From: Arsukibacterium perlucidum DSM 18276
GTDB lineage: Bacteria > Pseudomonadota > Gammaproteobacteria > Enterobacterales > Alteromonadaceae
Length of the DNA: 62,743 nt
Direction: 5' to 3'
Assembly: GCF_000382165.1 (NCBI RefSeq)
Contig: NZ_KB907725.1
Span: 1-62,743 of the forward strand
In this document: positions 8,396 through 17,912 of the stretch, one piece after another
How the letters are laid out: every line of letters starts with the position of its first letter
Position numbering within the stretch: position 1 is the stretch's first letter
Position numbers and translations under genes: made by a program
Notes under the pieces: model-generated
Told to the model about the DNA's origin: nothing
Seen by the model: the letters and a program-made list of their open reading frames with translations, nothing else
Databases searched by the model: none

Positions 8396-9336
8396 TAGGT
8401 TTTTTTCCGGGCCCTCGGGTGGGCATTGTCGTACACCGCAGCCAGATGCTGAAAATCGAGGTGGGTGTAAACCTGGGTGGTACTAAGGTTAGCATGGCCC
8501 AGTAAGTCCTGCACCGCGCGCAGATCGCCGCTGGATTGCAGTACATGGCTGGCAAAAGAGTGGCGCAGCATATGCGGATGCAGCTGCTGGCCCAGGCCCT
8601 GCACTTTAGCCCAATGTTCAACCCGTTGCCGTACCTGGCGCGCGGAAATTCGTTGCTGTTGTTTGCTTAAAAACAGCGCGTTTTGATCCGCCTCCGGCGT
8701 AGCGTCGCCCAATAAAAGATGGCGCTGACTGAGCCAGTGCTGCAGCGCTTTTAATGCCACTGAACCTATCGGTATTTGCCGCTCCTTACTGCCTTTGCCG
8801 CGCACCCGGATTAACTGCTCGTGCCAGTCGATATCATTAATATTGCTGCCAACTAATTCTGCCAGGCGCAGGCCGGACGAATAAAATAACTCCAGCATGG
8901 CTTTATCCCGGCAAGCCAGCACATCATCGCTGCTGTCAAAGCTGAGTAAATGCTGCAAGGTATCAATATCAAGATTTTTCGGCAGTTTTGCCTTGGGTTT
9001 GGGAATTGTCAGGTACTGGGCCGGGTTGTCGCTAACCTGCTGCTGTTGCTGCAGGTAGCGGTAGAGGCCGCGCAATGAGGCGACCGTTAACGCCAGGCTG
9101 CGGGCACTGAGGCCGCGGCGCCGGCCATTAGCCAGATAGCTTTGCAGCGAGGTTTCTGTTTGCTGGAGCCAGCTGAATTCAGCTGGCTCAGTGCCTGACG
9201 GCTGATGGCTGGAGGCGAACAGGCTAAGCTGCTGGCGATAAGTTTGTAAGGTGCGGTTGGCATAACCGCGCTCAAAGCGCAGGTAGCTAAGGTATTGTTC
9301 CAGATCTTGTTGCCAGCGCGGCTCAGCTGTCGTCAT
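8395..9336 (-). CDS. xerC: Tyrosine recombinase XerC
   Basis: Cytoplasmic recombinase that acts with XerD at dif to resolve chromosome dimers. From the ATG at 9336 it has 313 residues, slightly longer than E. coli XerC. The N-terminal SAM-like DNA-binding domain is followed by the catalytic domain with Arg in SSGLRLAELVG, Lys in GKGSKERQIP, HMLRHSFASH for the H-x-x-R pair, the second His in DLLGHANLSTT and the nucleophile Tyr in QVYTHLD. The open frame extends to 9477, but that overlaps DUF484 fully and adds a Cys/Trp-rich leader, so the internal ATG (14-bp overlap with the DUF484 stop) is chosen. Confidence 0.96.
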   Translation of the reverse strand: MTTAEPRWQQDLEQYLSYLRFERGYANRTLQTYRQQLSLFASSHQPSGTEPAEFSWLQQTETSLQSYLANGRRRGLSARSLALTVASLRGLYRYLQQQQQVSDNPAQYLTIPKPKAKLPKNLDIDTLQHLLSFDSSDDVLACRDKAMLELFYSSGLRLAELVGSNINDIDWHEQLIRVRGKGSKERQIPIGSVALKALQHWLSQRHLLLGDATPEADQNALFLSKQQQRISARQVRQRVEHWAKVQGLGQQLHPHMLRHSFASHVLQSSGDLRAVQDLLGHANLSTTQVYTHLDFQHLAAVYDNAHPRARKKT

Positions 9337-9979
9337 GGCCAGGCAATACCAGCAGTAGCAGTTTGGCCAGGTGGCGGATAAACAGCCGGTCCATGGCCGG
9401 CTGAAAGTGATCATCCTGCTCGCTGCCAAAAGCCAGCAGCGCCAAACCCGGGCCACTGCCAATTTGCAGTAAGGCAACCGAATGAATGGACTCGCCGAAT
9501 AACGGCTGCTGTTCTTCCCTGTTTAACCGGCCCAGATAAACATTGTCACTGCTTAAGCGGCGCGACAATAACAACTGGTATTGGCTGATGGCACTGCTGT
9601 CAGGTTGCAGACACACCAGCCGGCAGGCATGCACTTGCGGCATACTTTTGGCAAACTGTTGCAGCGCCTGCTCGGCATCGGCCAGTGACGGCTGTTGCAG
9701 CAAACTCAGGTGCAGGGTGTTCAGAGCATGAAAAATATGTTCGTTCTGGCGGGCAACCGACATTAAGCGGGTGATATCATCTTCCAGTGCGGCAATTTTG
9801 GTTCGTTGCATTTCCAGCTGACGCTCAACCAGCGACACGCTGCCCCGTTGCTGATGCGGCAGGCGCATGTGTTGTAACAGCTGCGGGTACTGTTGAAAAA
9901 ACTCCGGGTGGTCCTGCAAATAATCCAGTACCACAGTGGCGGCAATAGCGTCTTTATCCTGAGTCAGGGTGTCGTTCAT
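9323..9979 (-). CDS. DUF484 family protein (YigA-like)
   Basis: A 218-residue soluble protein of the DUF484 family, always found between dapF and xerC in gammaproteobacteria. The N-terminal part is helical ([20 protein letters not shown] is the recognisable family start), a coiled-coil stretch follows ([19 protein letters not shown]), and the C-terminal two thirds has a GAF-like composition. Its biochemical role is unknown. Its ATG overlaps the dapF stop codon (ATGA) and its 3' end overlaps xerC, indicating one operon with translational coupling. Confidence 0.92.
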   Translation of the reverse strand: MNDTLTQDKDAIAATVVLDYLQDHPEFFQQYPQLLQHMRLPHQQRGSVSLVERQLEMQRTKIAALEDDITRLMSVARQNEHIFHALNTLHLSLLQQPSLADAEQALQQFAKSMPQVHACRLVCLQPDSSAISQYQLLLSRRLSSDNVYLGRLNREEQQPLFGESIHSVALLQIGSGPGLALLAFGSEQDDHFQPAMDRLFIRHLAKLLLLVLPGHDDS

Positions 9980-10806
9980 AACGAAAGTTGTCCATCAAAT
10001 ACGTGTTCAGCCGGGCCGGTCATTTTCACAACCTGGCCAGGCCCATTCCAGCGAATGTGTAAGGTGCCACCGGGTAAGTCAACCTGCACCTGTGGCCCGA
10101 GTTTTTTCTGCAGCTGGCCAATGACCGCAGCAGCACAGGCACCGGTACCACAGGCCAGGGTTTCTCCGGCGCCGCGCTCCCATACCCGCAGTTTAATATG
10201 CTGTGGTGACACTATCTGCATAAAGCCGATATTGGCTTTTTGCGGAAAGCGCTCATGCACTTCTAAAAGAGGGCCCAACTCTGCCACATTGGCGCTGGCA
10301 ATATCTTCAACTTCCAGCACCGCGTGCGGGTTACCCATAGAGGCTACGCCACAAAGCACAGTATGCTCGTCAGCCCGCATAATGTAGGTGGCTTCCTGCT
10401 TTTGAGCTTTAAACGGCACCAGTGCCGGATCCAGCTGCGGCACGCCCATGTTTACCGTTACCTGGCCATCCTGCTCAACATACAGAGTAATTTTGCCCGA
10501 TTTGGTACTTACCTGAATTTTGCTTTTATTAGTCAGGCCGCGATGACGGACAAACTTAGCAAAGCAGCGGGCACCATTGCCGCATTGCTCAACTTCACTG
10601 CCATCGGCGTTAAAAATCCGGTAATGAAAATCCAGCTCAGGGTCATACGGTGGCTCTACCATCAGCAACTGGTCGAAGCCAATGCCGAAGTTGCGGTCCG
10701 CCAGCTGGCGAATTTGCTCTTTGGTAAGAAACAGATTCTGGCTAACACTATCGACCATCATAAAGTCGTTGCCCAGGCCGTGCATTTTTGAAAAGTTAAT
10801 GATCAT
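9976..10806 (-). CDS. dapF: Diaminopimelate epimerase DapF
   Basis: Interconverts LL- and meso-diaminopimelate for lysine and peptidoglycan synthesis; PLP-independent. The 276-residue product starts [18 protein letters not shown] at 10806 is preferred over the TTG one codon earlier. The two catalytic cysteines are visible in [10 protein letters not shown] and [12 protein letters not shown], and the Glu/Arg stretch VWERGAGET is present. It lies 10 bp downstream of lysA, so two late steps of the lysine pathway (lysA decarboxylates the meso isomer that dapF makes) are transcribed together. Confidence 0.98.
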   Translation of the reverse strand: MIINFSKMHGLGNDFMMVDSVSQNLFLTKEQIRQLADRNFGIGFDQLLMVEPPYDPELDFHYRIFNADGSEVEQCGNGARCFAKFVRHRGLTNKSKIQVSTKSGKITLYVEQDGQVTVNMGVPQLDPALVPFKAQKQEATYIMRADEHTVLCGVASMGNPHAVLEVEDIASANVAELGPLLEVHERFPQKANIGFMQIVSPQHIKLRVWERGAGETLACGTGACAAAVIGQLQKKLGPQVQVDLPGGTLHIRWNGPGQVVKMTGPAEHVFDGQLSL

Positions 10807-10816
10807 CAAAGCCTTA

Positions 10817-12076
10817 TTACTGTTCGCTTAGCAGCTTTTCGCCGCGCCATAAATCCTGCCACTGTTCGCGTGCCCGGATTAAGTGGCAGTGGTTACCCTC
10901 CACCATCACTTCAGCCACCCGTGGCCGGCTGTTATAGTTGGAGCTCATGGTAAAGCCATAAGCGCCCGCCGAGCGCACCGCCAGTAAATCGCCCTCAGCA
11001 ATGGCCAGCATGCGGTCTTTGCCAAGAAAATCACCGGTTTCACATACCGGGCCTACTACATCATACAGCTGGGCGGTTGCACTACTTTGCTGACTTACCG
11101 GCACGATATTCTGCCAGGCACTGTACAGCGCTGGCCGGATTAAATCGTTCATCGCTGCATCGACAATAGCGAAGTTCTTTTCCTGACCTGGTTTTAAATA
11201 TTCCACTTTGGTCAGCAAAATGCCGGCATTGGCCATAATAGCGCGGCCGGGCTCCATGATCAGTTCCAGCTGCGGATATTGTTGCAAGCGCTCTACCACT
11301 TTGCTGATATAGGCATAAGGTTCGGGCGGCGTTTCTTTGTCGTAGGTAACGCCCAGGCCGCCACCGATATCAATATGGCTAAGCTGAATGCCTTCTTGTT
11401 TCAGCGCTTCAATTAACTGCAGCAGCTTTTCCAATGCTTCTAAAAACGGCTGGGTTTCGGTGAGCTGCGAGCCGATATGGCAATCTACCCCCACCAGCTG
11501 CAGATGGCTCATCTGGCTTGCGGCCCGATAAATGTCTGGTGCCTTTAAAATATCAACGCCAAACTTATTGGCTTTTAAGCCGGTAGAAATATAAGGATGG
11601 GTTTTGGCATCGATATCCGGGTTTACCCGCAAGGATACCGGCGCCATGATATTCAGGCTGCTGGCCACCTGTTGCAGACGTTCCAGTTCAGCCTCTGACT
11701 CAACATTAAAACATTTAATGCCCAGCTGCAGCGCAAAACGCATATCGTCGGCGGTTTTCGCCACCCCGGAAAACACCACTTTCGCCGGATCGCCGCCAGC
11801 GGCAATCACCCGGCGCAGTTCACCACCTGAGACAATATCAAAACCACTGCCCAGCTTACTCAGTACATTTAACACTGCCAGATTACTGTTGGCTTTTACC
11901 GCGTAACAAACCAGGCTATGCGGATGCGCCGCTGCGGCATTGGCAAATGCCTGATAATGGCGCTCGATGGTTGCTTTTGAATAGACATAGCAAGGGGTGC
12001 CGAATTCAGCCGCCAGCTTATGCAGATCCACCTGTTCGGCGTGCAGCGTATTGTGCTGATAATTAAAGTGGTCCAC
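10817..12076 (-). CDS. lysA: Diaminopimelate decarboxylase LysA
   Basis: PLP fold-type III decarboxylase producing L-lysine from meso-diaminopimelate. With the start taken at GTG 12076 it has 419 residues. Landmarks: YAVKANSN carries the PLP lysine, HIGSQ and GGGLG bind the cofactor phosphate, EPGRAI follows, and the C-terminal barrel has [11 protein letters not shown] with the active-site Cys and the conserved Tyr in [14 protein letters not shown]. The frame is open to a GTG at 12091, but AGGAG sits between the two GTG codons, 7 nt before the second, which makes 12076 the better supported start. It overlaps the lptM stop by 14 bp. Confidence 0.96.
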   Translation of the reverse strand: MDHFNYQHNTLHAEQVDLHKLAAEFGTPCYVYSKATIERHYQAFANAAAAHPHSLVCYAVKANSNLAVLNVLSKLGSGFDIVSGGELRRVIAAGGDPAKVVFSGVAKTADDMRFALQLGIKCFNVESEAELERLQQVASSLNIMAPVSLRVNPDIDAKTHPYISTGLKANKFGVDILKAPDIYRAASQMSHLQLVGVDCHIGSQLTETQPFLEALEKLLQLIEALKQEGIQLSHIDIGGGLGVTYDKETPPEPYAYISKVVERLQQYPQLELIMEPGRAIMANAGILLTKVEYLKPGQEKNFAIVDAAMNDLIRPALYSAWQNIVPVSQQSSATAQLYDVVGPVCETGDFLGKDRMLAIAEGDLLAVRSAGAYGFTMSSNYNSRPRVAEVMVEGNHCHLIRAREQWQDLWRGEKLLSEQ

Positions 12077-12275
12077 GGCTTGGCTCCTCACTGGCGCTGG
12101 GTTGCTGTTCCCCGGCGGTTTGCGCTACCGGCTTTTGTTGGGCCGGCTCTGCCACTTCTGGTGCAGCTTGTGGTAAGGTAAGAGGCCCTTTTTGACCACA
12201 GGCAGTTAGCATAATGCTGCCCAGCAATAAGCAGGCAGGCAAAAGAAACTGGGATGAAATGCGCTTCGTTTGCAT
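12063..12275 (-). CDS. lptM: LPS assembly lipoprotein LptM (YifL)
   Basis: A 70-residue lipoprotein. A short signal peptide ends in the lipobox LTAC, and the mature protein begins CGQKGPLTLP, the hallmark of LptM. In E. coli LptM stabilises the LptD-LptE outer-membrane translocon and promotes correct LptD disulfides. The remainder is a low-complexity Pro/Glu/Gln tail. It is the first gene of the lptM-lysA-dapF-DUF484-xerC run, and its ATG faces cyaY across 72 bp. Confidence 0.93.
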   Translation of the reverse strand: MQTKRISSQFLLPACLLLGSIMLTACGQKGPLTLPQAAPEVAEPAQQKPVAQTAGEQQPSASEEPSRGPL

Positions 12276-12283
12276 GGTTTCTA

Positions 12284-12311
12284 TTTCTTTAACGGCTTGA
12301 GGCTCTATAAT
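12284..12311 (+). promoter_or_regulatory. Candidate promoter for cyaY-hem operon
   Basis: A perfect -10 hexamer TATAAT lies at 12306-12311 in the 72-bp gap between divergent lptM and cyaY, 37 bp before the cyaY ATG. Only a weak -35 match (TTTCTT, 12284-12289, 16-bp spacer) accompanies it. Called from consensus only. Confidence 0.4.
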
Positions 12312-12347
12312 CGCATCCTTAGCGATAAAAGCAAACAGGTGACGCAG

Positions 12348-12683
12348 ATGAATGACTTAGAATATGACGAATTAACCGACAATACCCTGTTAGCGGTAGA
12401 AGAGGCGATTGAGCAACTTGAGCTTGATTTAGACTACGAATCGCATGGTGGCTTATTGTCGATAACCTTTCCGGATCAAAGCAAAATTATTATTAACAAA
12501 CAACCGCCACTGCAGCAGCTTTGGGTAGCTACAAAATTTAATGGCCACCACTTTGAATGGCGCAATCAGCAGTGGATTGATAACCGCAGCGGTAGCGAAT
12601 TCTGGCAGCTATTGTCCGATGCAGCTTCAAAACAGGCTGGTAGCCCGGTGGAGCTGGCTCCGCAGCAATCTGGAACTGAATAA
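12348..12683 (+). CDS. cyaY: Frataxin homolog CyaY
   Basis: Iron-binding regulator of IscS-dependent Fe-S cluster assembly. From ATG 12348 it has 111 residues, close to the family norm; the upstream in-frame ATG at 12270 lies in lptM and adds unrelated sequence. The first helix is acidic (EYDELTDNTLLAVEEAIEQL), as needed for iron and IscS binding, followed by the beta-sheet motifs GGLLSITFPDQSKIIINKQ, QLWVATKFNG and FEWRNQQW. It starts a tightly spaced run with the esterase and the haem genes, linking iron handling with haem synthesis. Confidence 0.95.
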   Translation: MNDLEYDELTDNTLLAVEEAIEQLELDLDYESHGGLLSITFPDQSKIIINKQPPLQQLWVATKFNGHHFEWRNQQWIDNRSGSEFWQLLSDAASKQAGSPVELAPQQSGTE

Positions 12684-13363
12684 TGGCGTTACTCCCTTTT
12701 GTTGATGTAAAACCAAACGGCCCGGTTAAGGCGGCAGTAATATGGTTGCATGGCCTTGGCGATTCTGGCCATGGCTTTGCACCTATAGTGCCGGAACTGA
12801 GGTTGCCAGCTGACGCCGGTATCCGGTTTTTGTTTCCGCATGCGCCCGAGCGACCGGTTACTGTTAATGGCGGTATGCGGATGCGCGCCTGGTACGATAT
12901 TAAAACCATGGACTTAGCGCACCGGGCCGACGAAGCCGGCGTGCGTGAATCAGCCAGCGCAGTGCAGCAGTTGCTGGATAAACTTATTGCCGACGGTCTG
13001 AGTAGCGAGCAAATTGTGCTGGCAGGCTTTAGTCAGGGCGGAGTGATAGCGCTGCATTTGCTGGCCCGCTTGCCTTATAAGCTGGCTGGAGTAATGGCGT
13101 TATCAACCTATATGTGCGCGCCGGAAAAGCTGGCGGCAGAGACAACATCTGCTAATAAGGCAACGCCGGTGTTTATCGGCCATGGCAGCCAGGACCCGGT
13201 AGTGCCGATGGCCGCGGGCCAGCAGGCGTTTCATGCTTTAAAAAGCCTCGGCTTTAATGTCAGCTGGCAGGATTACCGGATGGAGCACAGTGTTTGCGCG
13301 CAGGAAGTGGCCGATATCAGCAGCTTCTTGCAACGCCGCTTAATGACAGTAAAGGAAAGCTAA
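12683..13363 (+). CDS. Alpha/beta-hydrolase carboxylesterase (phospholipase/carboxylesterase family)
   Basis: A 226-residue cytoplasmic serine esterase of the acyl-protein-thioesterase-like family. [12 protein letters not shown] forms the oxyanion region, [10 protein letters not shown] the nucleophile elbow (Ser), HGSQDPVVP contributes the Asp, and MEHSVCAQE the His. Its natural substrate is unknown; relatives hydrolyse short acyl esters. The ATG overlaps the cyaY stop codon by one base (TAATG), and hemC starts 2 bp after its stop, so it is clearly part of the same transcript. Confidence 0.9.
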   Translation: MALLPFVDVKPNGPVKAAVIWLHGLGDSGHGFAPIVPELRLPADAGIRFLFPHAPERPVTVNGGMRMRAWYDIKTMDLAHRADEAGVRESASAVQQLLDKLIADGLSSEQIVLAGFSQGGVIALHLLARLPYKLAGVMALSTYMCAPEKLAAETTSANKATPVFIGHGSQDPVVPMAAGQQAFHALKSLGFNVSWQDYRMEHSVCAQEVADISSFLQRRLMTVKES

Positions 13364-13364
13364 C

Positions 13365-14297
13365 ATGAGCCAGATTGTACGTATTGCAACCCGCAAAAGC
13401 GCGCTGGCCTTGTGGCAGGCTGAATTTGTTAAAGCGGAATTGCTGCGTCACCACCCGGCATTACAGGTAGAGCTGGTGCCGATGTCGACTCAGGGCGATA
13501 AAATTCTTGATACGCCATTGGCAAAAATAGGTGGCAAAGGCTTGTTTGTTAAAGAGCTGGAAACTGCCATGCTCGATGGTCGGGCTGATATTGCGGTGCA
13601 CAGTATTAAAGATGTACCGGTCGCCTTTCCGGACGGCCTGGTGCTGCAAACTATTTGCCAGCGTGAAGATCCGCGTGATGCTTTTGTTTCCAATCAGTTT
13701 CAGGATCTTTCGCAGTTGCCCCATGGTGCGGTGGTTGGTACCTCCAGCCTGCGCCGGCAATGTCAGTTAAAAGCATTACGGCCTGATTTAACTGTGCGTG
13801 ACTTGCGCGGTAATGTTAACACCAGGCTGGCTAAGCTGGATAACGGCGAGTTTGCTGCCATTATTCTGGCCTCAGCTGGCTTAATCCGGCTCGGTTTTTC
13901 GGCGCGGATTGCCAGTTACCTTGAACCAGAGCAAAGCTTGCCGGCCAATGGCCAGGGCGCGGTGGGTATTGAATGTCGCAGTGACGATACCGCCATTCAG
14001 CAGTTGCTGGCGCCGCTGGAGCATCAGCCAACCCGATTATGTGTGCTGGCAGAGCGGGCGATGAACCGGCGTTTACAGGGCGGTTGTCAGGTGCCGATAG
14101 GGGCTTTTGCTACGCTTAAAGATGAGCAGCTGCAGTTACGGGGTCTCGTGGGCTCGCTCGATGGCAGCGTGATCATCCGCGCCGAGCAAACCGGCAACGC
14201 TGAGCTGGCCGAGCAAATTGGTCTGGCTGTTGCCGAGCAATTATTAGCCCAGGGCGCCGGCGCCATTTTGCAACAGGTATATCAGGCGAACGCATGA
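13365..14297 (+). CDS. hemC: Porphobilinogen deaminase HemC
   Basis: Polymerises four porphobilinogens into hydroxymethylbilane in haem synthesis. The 310-residue protein begins [17 protein letters not shown]. Key features are [22 protein letters not shown] with the catalytic Asp region, SSLRRQCQL and RGNVNTRL (substrate Arg residues), and [13 protein letters not shown] with the cysteine that carries the dipyrromethane cofactor. Its stop overlaps hemD by 4 bp. Confidence 0.98.
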   Translation: MSQIVRIATRKSALALWQAEFVKAELLRHHPALQVELVPMSTQGDKILDTPLAKIGGKGLFVKELETAMLDGRADIAVHSIKDVPVAFPDGLVLQTICQREDPRDAFVSNQFQDLSQLPHGAVVGTSSLRRQCQLKALRPDLTVRDLRGNVNTRLAKLDNGEFAAIILASAGLIRLGFSARIASYLEPEQSLPANGQGAVGIECRSDDTAIQQLLAPLEHQPTRLCVLAERAMNRRLQGGCQVPIGAFATLKDEQLQLRGLVGSLDGSVIIRAEQTGNAELAEQIGLAVAEQLLAQGAGAILQQVYQANA

Positions 14298-15046
14298 GCA
14301 TAACCACGCCTTTTTTAATCACCCGACCGGCGGGCAAAGCCGACAATTTGCTGGCCAGTCTGGATGAACAGGGCGTTGCTTATAGTTATCAGCCATTGAT
14401 TACCACGCAGCAGGTGACGTTGAAAGCGAAAGACATCAGCTTGCTGGAGCAGGCTGAGCTGGTTATTTTTGTCAGTGTCAGTGCGGTCCATGCGCTGGAA
14501 CAGCAAATCAAGCCGCAGCAGTTGCCGGGGCATTTGTTTGCGGTCGGCAGCACTACCGCAGGGCTGTTACAACGCTGGACCAGCCGGGAAGTAATAGTAC
14601 CGCAGGACCAGCGTAGCGAAGGTTTGCTGGCGTTACCGCAGTTACAACAGGTTAGTGGTAAGCAGGTGGTGGTAGTGCGCGGCAACAGCGGCCGTGAACT
14701 GCTTAAACAGCAATTGATTGCCCGCGGTGCTACCGTTAAATATGTACAAAGTTACACCAGGTTGCCATTGCCACTGGATGGTGCCCAGCTGTGGCAGTTG
14801 TGGCAGCAACAACAGGTACGCTGTATTGTAGCTACCAGTAACGAAATTTTGCAGCAGCTGTTCGCCTTAATGCCCGAGGCTGGTGTGGCCTGGCTGCAGC
14901 AGCGGCATTGGCTGCTGGTAAGCCCGCGCATGCAGGAGCAGGCATTGGCACTTGGGATTGGCCCACAGCACATCAGCCGGGCAGAAAATGCCAATGATCA
15001 GGCGTTGCTGCAGCAAATTATTCAGCTTAACAAGGAAATATTATGA
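14294..15046 (+). CDS. hemD: Uroporphyrinogen-III synthase HemD
   Basis: Cyclises hydroxymethylbilane to uroporphyrinogen III with inversion of ring D. The 250-residue product shows the bilobed family pattern: [19 protein letters not shown] at the N terminus, [10 protein letters not shown] and [10 protein letters not shown] in lobe 1/2, and [20 protein letters not shown] followed by YTRLPLP. HemD sequences are poorly conserved; position between hemC and hemX makes the call secure. Overlaps of 4 bp on both sides indicate coupled translation. Confidence 0.96.
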   Translation: MSITTPFLITRPAGKADNLLASLDEQGVAYSYQPLITTQQVTLKAKDISLLEQAELVIFVSVSAVHALEQQIKPQQLPGHLFAVGSTTAGLLQRWTSREVIVPQDQRSEGLLALPQLQQVSGKQVVVVRGNSGRELLKQQLIARGATVKYVQSYTRLPLPLDGAQLWQLWQQQQVRCIVATSNEILQQLFALMPEAGVAWLQQRHWLLVSPRMQEQALALGIGPQHISRAENANDQALLQQIIQLNKEIL

Positions 15047-16173
15047 GTGAGCAGGCAGAGTTAACCCCGGCTGAAGAATCCGCAGCACCACTGGAGCAAT
15101 TAAAGCAGCAAATTGCTGAGCAGGAGCAACGTCCTGCCGGTGCTGGCCGCGCCATAGCTGTGCTGGCATTACTGTGCTCACTTTTGTTGGCCGCAGCAGT
15201 GGCTGCGGCGGGTTACTGGTTATGGCCACAATGGCAGCAAATGCAAAATCAGCAACAGCAATTGCAGCAGGCACAGCAGGAGATTAACCGGCAAAGTGCT
15301 GAGTTGCTGAGTAGCAGCCAGAGCCAGCTGCAGCAAAGTCTGAGCAGCCAGCAACAGAGCCTGAGTGCCTTCGAGCAACAATTAACTGCCGCTCAGCAAC
15401 GCCAGCAACAACAATTACAGCAGCAAATGCAGGCCGTGCGCGAGCTGGTGCAGCAAAGTGACGGCGCACCGCCGCGGCATTGGGCCCTGGCTGAAATTCA
15501 GTTTTTGTTAAAACGGGCGGATTACAGCCTGTGGTTAAATCAGGATATCAACAGCGCCCGCTTGTTATTGCAACGGGCGCAGCAGCAACTGGCCGGGCTG
15601 GATGACGCCTCTTTAATTAACGTGCGTCAGGCGATCGCCGCTGATCTAACAGCGCTGGCTGCGTTAAAAAGTCCCGATCTGAGCGCCGTGCATGTTGAAC
15701 TGGCCCAGATGCGCAAAAGCAGTATGGGCTTGCCGCTGAAACAGCAACAAACTGAGCTCAGCGTTACCGTGGCAGAGCCGCAAGGCGAGCTGAAAAACTG
15801 GCGCAGCACCTTAAAGTATTACTGGGACAGTAGCCTGCAGCAGTTGTTTTCAGCCCGGGTGGCGATGCCGGAAGATTACTTCAACCTAACTGAAGAGCAA
15901 CAACTGATGGTGCGGATTGCCCTTAATCAGCAGTTATTACTGGCACAGCTAGCTGTGTTATCAGGTGAACCCGCGGTGTATCGGAGTGCCTTGCAACAAG
16001 CCAGTGATCAGCTGCAGCGTCATTTTCAGGCGACTGAACCTGCGGTACAGCAACTAAGTGAAAAACTACTGGCACTGGCGGCCATTGATATCACTGAACA
16101 ACAGCTGCCAGCATTGCAAAGTGGCCCGCAATTGCAGGATTACCTGCAAAGCATGGCGGAGACAGAATTATGA
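15043..16173 (+). CDS. hemX: HemX inner-membrane protein
   Basis: A 376-residue membrane-anchored protein of the HemX family, whose precise role next to hemCD is not established. A cytoplasmic N-terminal tail precedes one transmembrane helix (IAVLALLCSLLLAAAVAAAG, about residues 45-64), then a very Gln-rich coiled coil (about 70-135) and a helical periplasmic domain with the family segment WALAEIQFLLKRADYSLWL. The extreme CAG/CAA content produces short repeats that are coding, not a separate repeat element. Confidence 0.92.
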   Translation: MSEQAELTPAEESAAPLEQLKQQIAEQEQRPAGAGRAIAVLALLCSLLLAAAVAAAGYWLWPQWQQMQNQQQQLQQAQQEINRQSAELLSSSQSQLQQSLSSQQQSLSAFEQQLTAAQQRQQQQLQQQMQAVRELVQQSDGAPPRHWALAEIQFLLKRADYSLWLNQDINSARLLLQRAQQQLAGLDDASLINVRQAIAADLTALAALKSPDLSAVHVELAQMRKSSMGLPLKQQQTELSVTVAEPQGELKNWRSTLKYYWDSSLQQLFSARVAMPEDYFNLTEEQQLMVRIALNQQLLLAQLAVLSGEPAVYRSALQQASDQLQRHFQATEPAVQQLSEKLLALAAIDITEQQLPALQSGPQLQDYLQSMAETEL

Positions 16174-17249
16174 TCAAGGCCATTCTGCTAATAGCAATAC
16201 TGGCCCTGGCGATGTTATTAGGGCCGGTGTTAACTAATAACCCTGGCTATATCAAACTGGTACTGGCCGGCTACGTTATTGAAATGACAGCGCTGGGTTT
16301 TGCTATTGTGCTGATAGTGGCGTTGCTGGTGTTGTATTTGCTGGTCAAAGTAGTACGCCACTTGCTACGAATTCAACATTTTTCCCTGAATTTTTTCAGT
16401 TCCCGCCGTGAGCGCAAAGCCAACCGGGCATTTGCCAGTGGACTTCATGCCTATGCCAGGCGGCAGTGGGCTGAAGCCGCCAGCCAACTGCAACTGGCGC
16501 TGCAAGCCGGCGACTTCAGCCAGGAGAAACGTTTTTTGGCAGCTTATGCCGCGTTTTACGCTGGCGATTATGATCAGGCAAAAAGTGTAGTGGCAAAGTT
16601 GGCAGAAGATGACCCAAACCGTCAGTATCTGGAAGCCGAGATGTTGTTGCACCAGGGCCATGCCAGCCAGGCTGTGCTGACTCTGGAAGCCTTGCTGCAA
16701 CAACCGCCGGTAGACCCTGCGCTTGGCCAATTATACCTGCGTGCCTTGCAGCAAGCCGGCCAGTGGCAACAGCTATTGGTGGCAGCTGGTCGGGCAGCAA
16801 CCGGGCATTGGTTTGATAAAGTGAGCTGGCGGCAACAACGTTTTGCGCTTTATCCACAGGCAATTCGCCATCTGGCCGGTGAAGCAGGATTTGATCAACA
16901 ACAGAATGACTGGCAGGCGTTACCCGCCAAAGAACGTAAATCAGCGGCGGCAGCACTTGGCTTAGCCTGGGCTGAAGCCAATGCTGGTCAGGCTGATGCG
17001 GCAGAAAAACGGTTGGTGGCGGTGTTGTCGCTGGCAGATATTGCACCAGCGTGGCCGCATCTGCGGCAAATAGCACTGGGCCACTCGGTTTTGCGCTTGC
17101 GCAAGCAAACTCAACACTGGTTGCGTGATAATCCGAGTAATGGCTACCTTTATGCGGTGCTGGCCTATCTGGCAGAGCAGGAAGGCGAGCAACAACAGGC
17201 GCAACAAGCCTGGCAAAAAGCCCGGCAGTACCAGCCTGAACTACGTTAA
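16170..17249 (+). CDS. hemY: HemY inner-membrane TPR protein
   Basis: A 359-residue protein with two N-terminal transmembrane helices (ILLIAILALAMLLGPVL; ALGFAIVLIVALLVLYLLVKV) followed by HemY-N and tetratricopeptide repeats. The family segment SRRERKANRAFASGLHAYARRQWAEAASQL is clear. It is shorter than the E. coli protein (about 398 residues), mostly at the C terminus. In this family HemY is distinct from the oxidase of the same name in Bacillus; here it is linked to the hemCDX operon by gene order. Its stop overlaps the next gene by one base. Confidence 0.92.
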   Translation: MIKAILLIAILALAMLLGPVLTNNPGYIKLVLAGYVIEMTALGFAIVLIVALLVLYLLVKVVRHLLRIQHFSLNFFSSRRERKANRAFASGLHAYARRQWAEAASQLQLALQAGDFSQEKRFLAAYAAFYAGDYDQAKSVVAKLAEDDPNRQYLEAEMLLHQGHASQAVLTLEALLQQPPVDPALGQLYLRALQQAGQWQQLLVAAGRAATGHWFDKVSWRQQRFALYPQAIRHLAGEAGFDQQQNDWQALPAKERKSAAAALGLAWAEANAGQADAAEKRLVAVLSLADIAPAWPHLRQIALGHSVLRLRKQTQHWLRDNPSNGYLYAVLAYLAEQEGEQQQAQQAWQKARQYQPELR

Positions 17250-17761
17250 TGTCACCTTTACTTAGTGGCCTGGCTGCGGTAGCGCAGCCAGATGCGAGGT
17301 TGTTAATTCTGGGTAGCATGCCGGGTGCGAAATCGCTGAAGCAGCAACAATACTACGCCCATCCCCGTAATGCATTCTGGCCGCTGATGGCCAGCATTCT
17401 TAATTTTGATCCGACCTTAAGTTATCCCGGGCGGTTGCAGGCTTTAATTGCGAGGCAGGTAGCGTTGTGGGATGTGATTGGTTTTTGCCAGCGTCAGGGT
17501 AGCCTGGATAGTGCGATAAGTGCGGAGCAGCCCAACGATTTTAGCTGTTTTATGCAACAGCATAGCCAGATCAGCGCTATCGCCTTTAATGGTGGTAAAG
17601 CCTGGCAAAGTTTCCGGCGGCAGGTTATTGGCAAACAGCAATTACCTGACGGGTTGCAACTACTGCAACTGCCTTCCACCAGCCCGGCGCATGCCAGCCT
17701 GAGCTTTGCCGATAAACTTCAGCATTGGCAAAAACTGGCGCCGTTGCTGCCTGATAACTGA
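17249..17761 (+). CDS. DNA-deoxyinosine / uracil-DNA glycosylase family protein
   Basis: A 170-residue protein of the uracil-DNA glycosylase superfamily, hypoxanthine-DNA glycosylase type. ARLLILGSMPGAKSLKQQQYYAHP is the motif that places the base and water, NAFWPLM follows, ALWDVIGFC is the second core strand, IAFNGGKAW the third, and LPSTSPAHA the DNA-minor-groove motif. It would excise deaminated purine or uracil bases. It closes the cyaY-hem run with a TAATG overlap to hemY. Confidence 0.88.
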   Translation: MSPLLSGLAAVAQPDARLLILGSMPGAKSLKQQQYYAHPRNAFWPLMASILNFDPTLSYPGRLQALIARQVALWDVIGFCQRQGSLDSAISAEQPNDFSCFMQQHSQISAIAFNGGKAWQSFRRQVIGKQQLPDGLQLLQLPSTSPAHASLSFADKLQHWQKLAPLLPDN

Positions 17762-17837
17762 CATTATCATTTTTCAGGTAAACTTTTCCTGCATCAGGTA
17801 CCTGTCGGTTTTTTTTACAATTGCATGAATTTTCTGC

Positions 17838-17866
17838 TTGACAGCATGCTTATTCAGGTCAATATT
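17838..17866 (+). promoter_or_regulatory. Candidate sigma-70 promoter upstream of S51 hydrolase
   Basis: A perfect -35 TTGACA (17838-17843) is followed by a 17-bp spacer and AATATT (17861-17866, four of six to TATAAT). This is the best promoter match in the 383-bp gap between the glycosylase and the cyanophycinase-like gene and could drive the 40-residue reading frame at 17913 and the hydrolase. Confidence 0.5.
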
Positions 17867-17912
17867 GAAAAGTAATTAAACAGTCATCAAACTATGTTAC
17901 GAACCTAATCTT

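Noticed and set aside
9336..9477. N-terminal extension of XerC
   Set aside because: Cys/Trp-rich sequence inside DUF484 and unlike any recombinase; internal ATG fits the family start.
12076..12091. GTG at 12091 as the lysA start
   Set aside because: AGGAG lies downstream of it and 7 nt before GTG 12076, so the later start is better placed for ribosomes.
15240..15430. Repetitive CAG/CAA tracts suggesting a repeat array
   Set aside because: They encode the poly-Gln coiled coil of HemX; units are irregular and without spacers, so no CRISPR or satellite.
16516..17319. 267-residue minus-strand frame over hemY
   Set aside because: Antisense shadow of hemY, low-complexity Pro/Ala composition, no ribosome-binding site.
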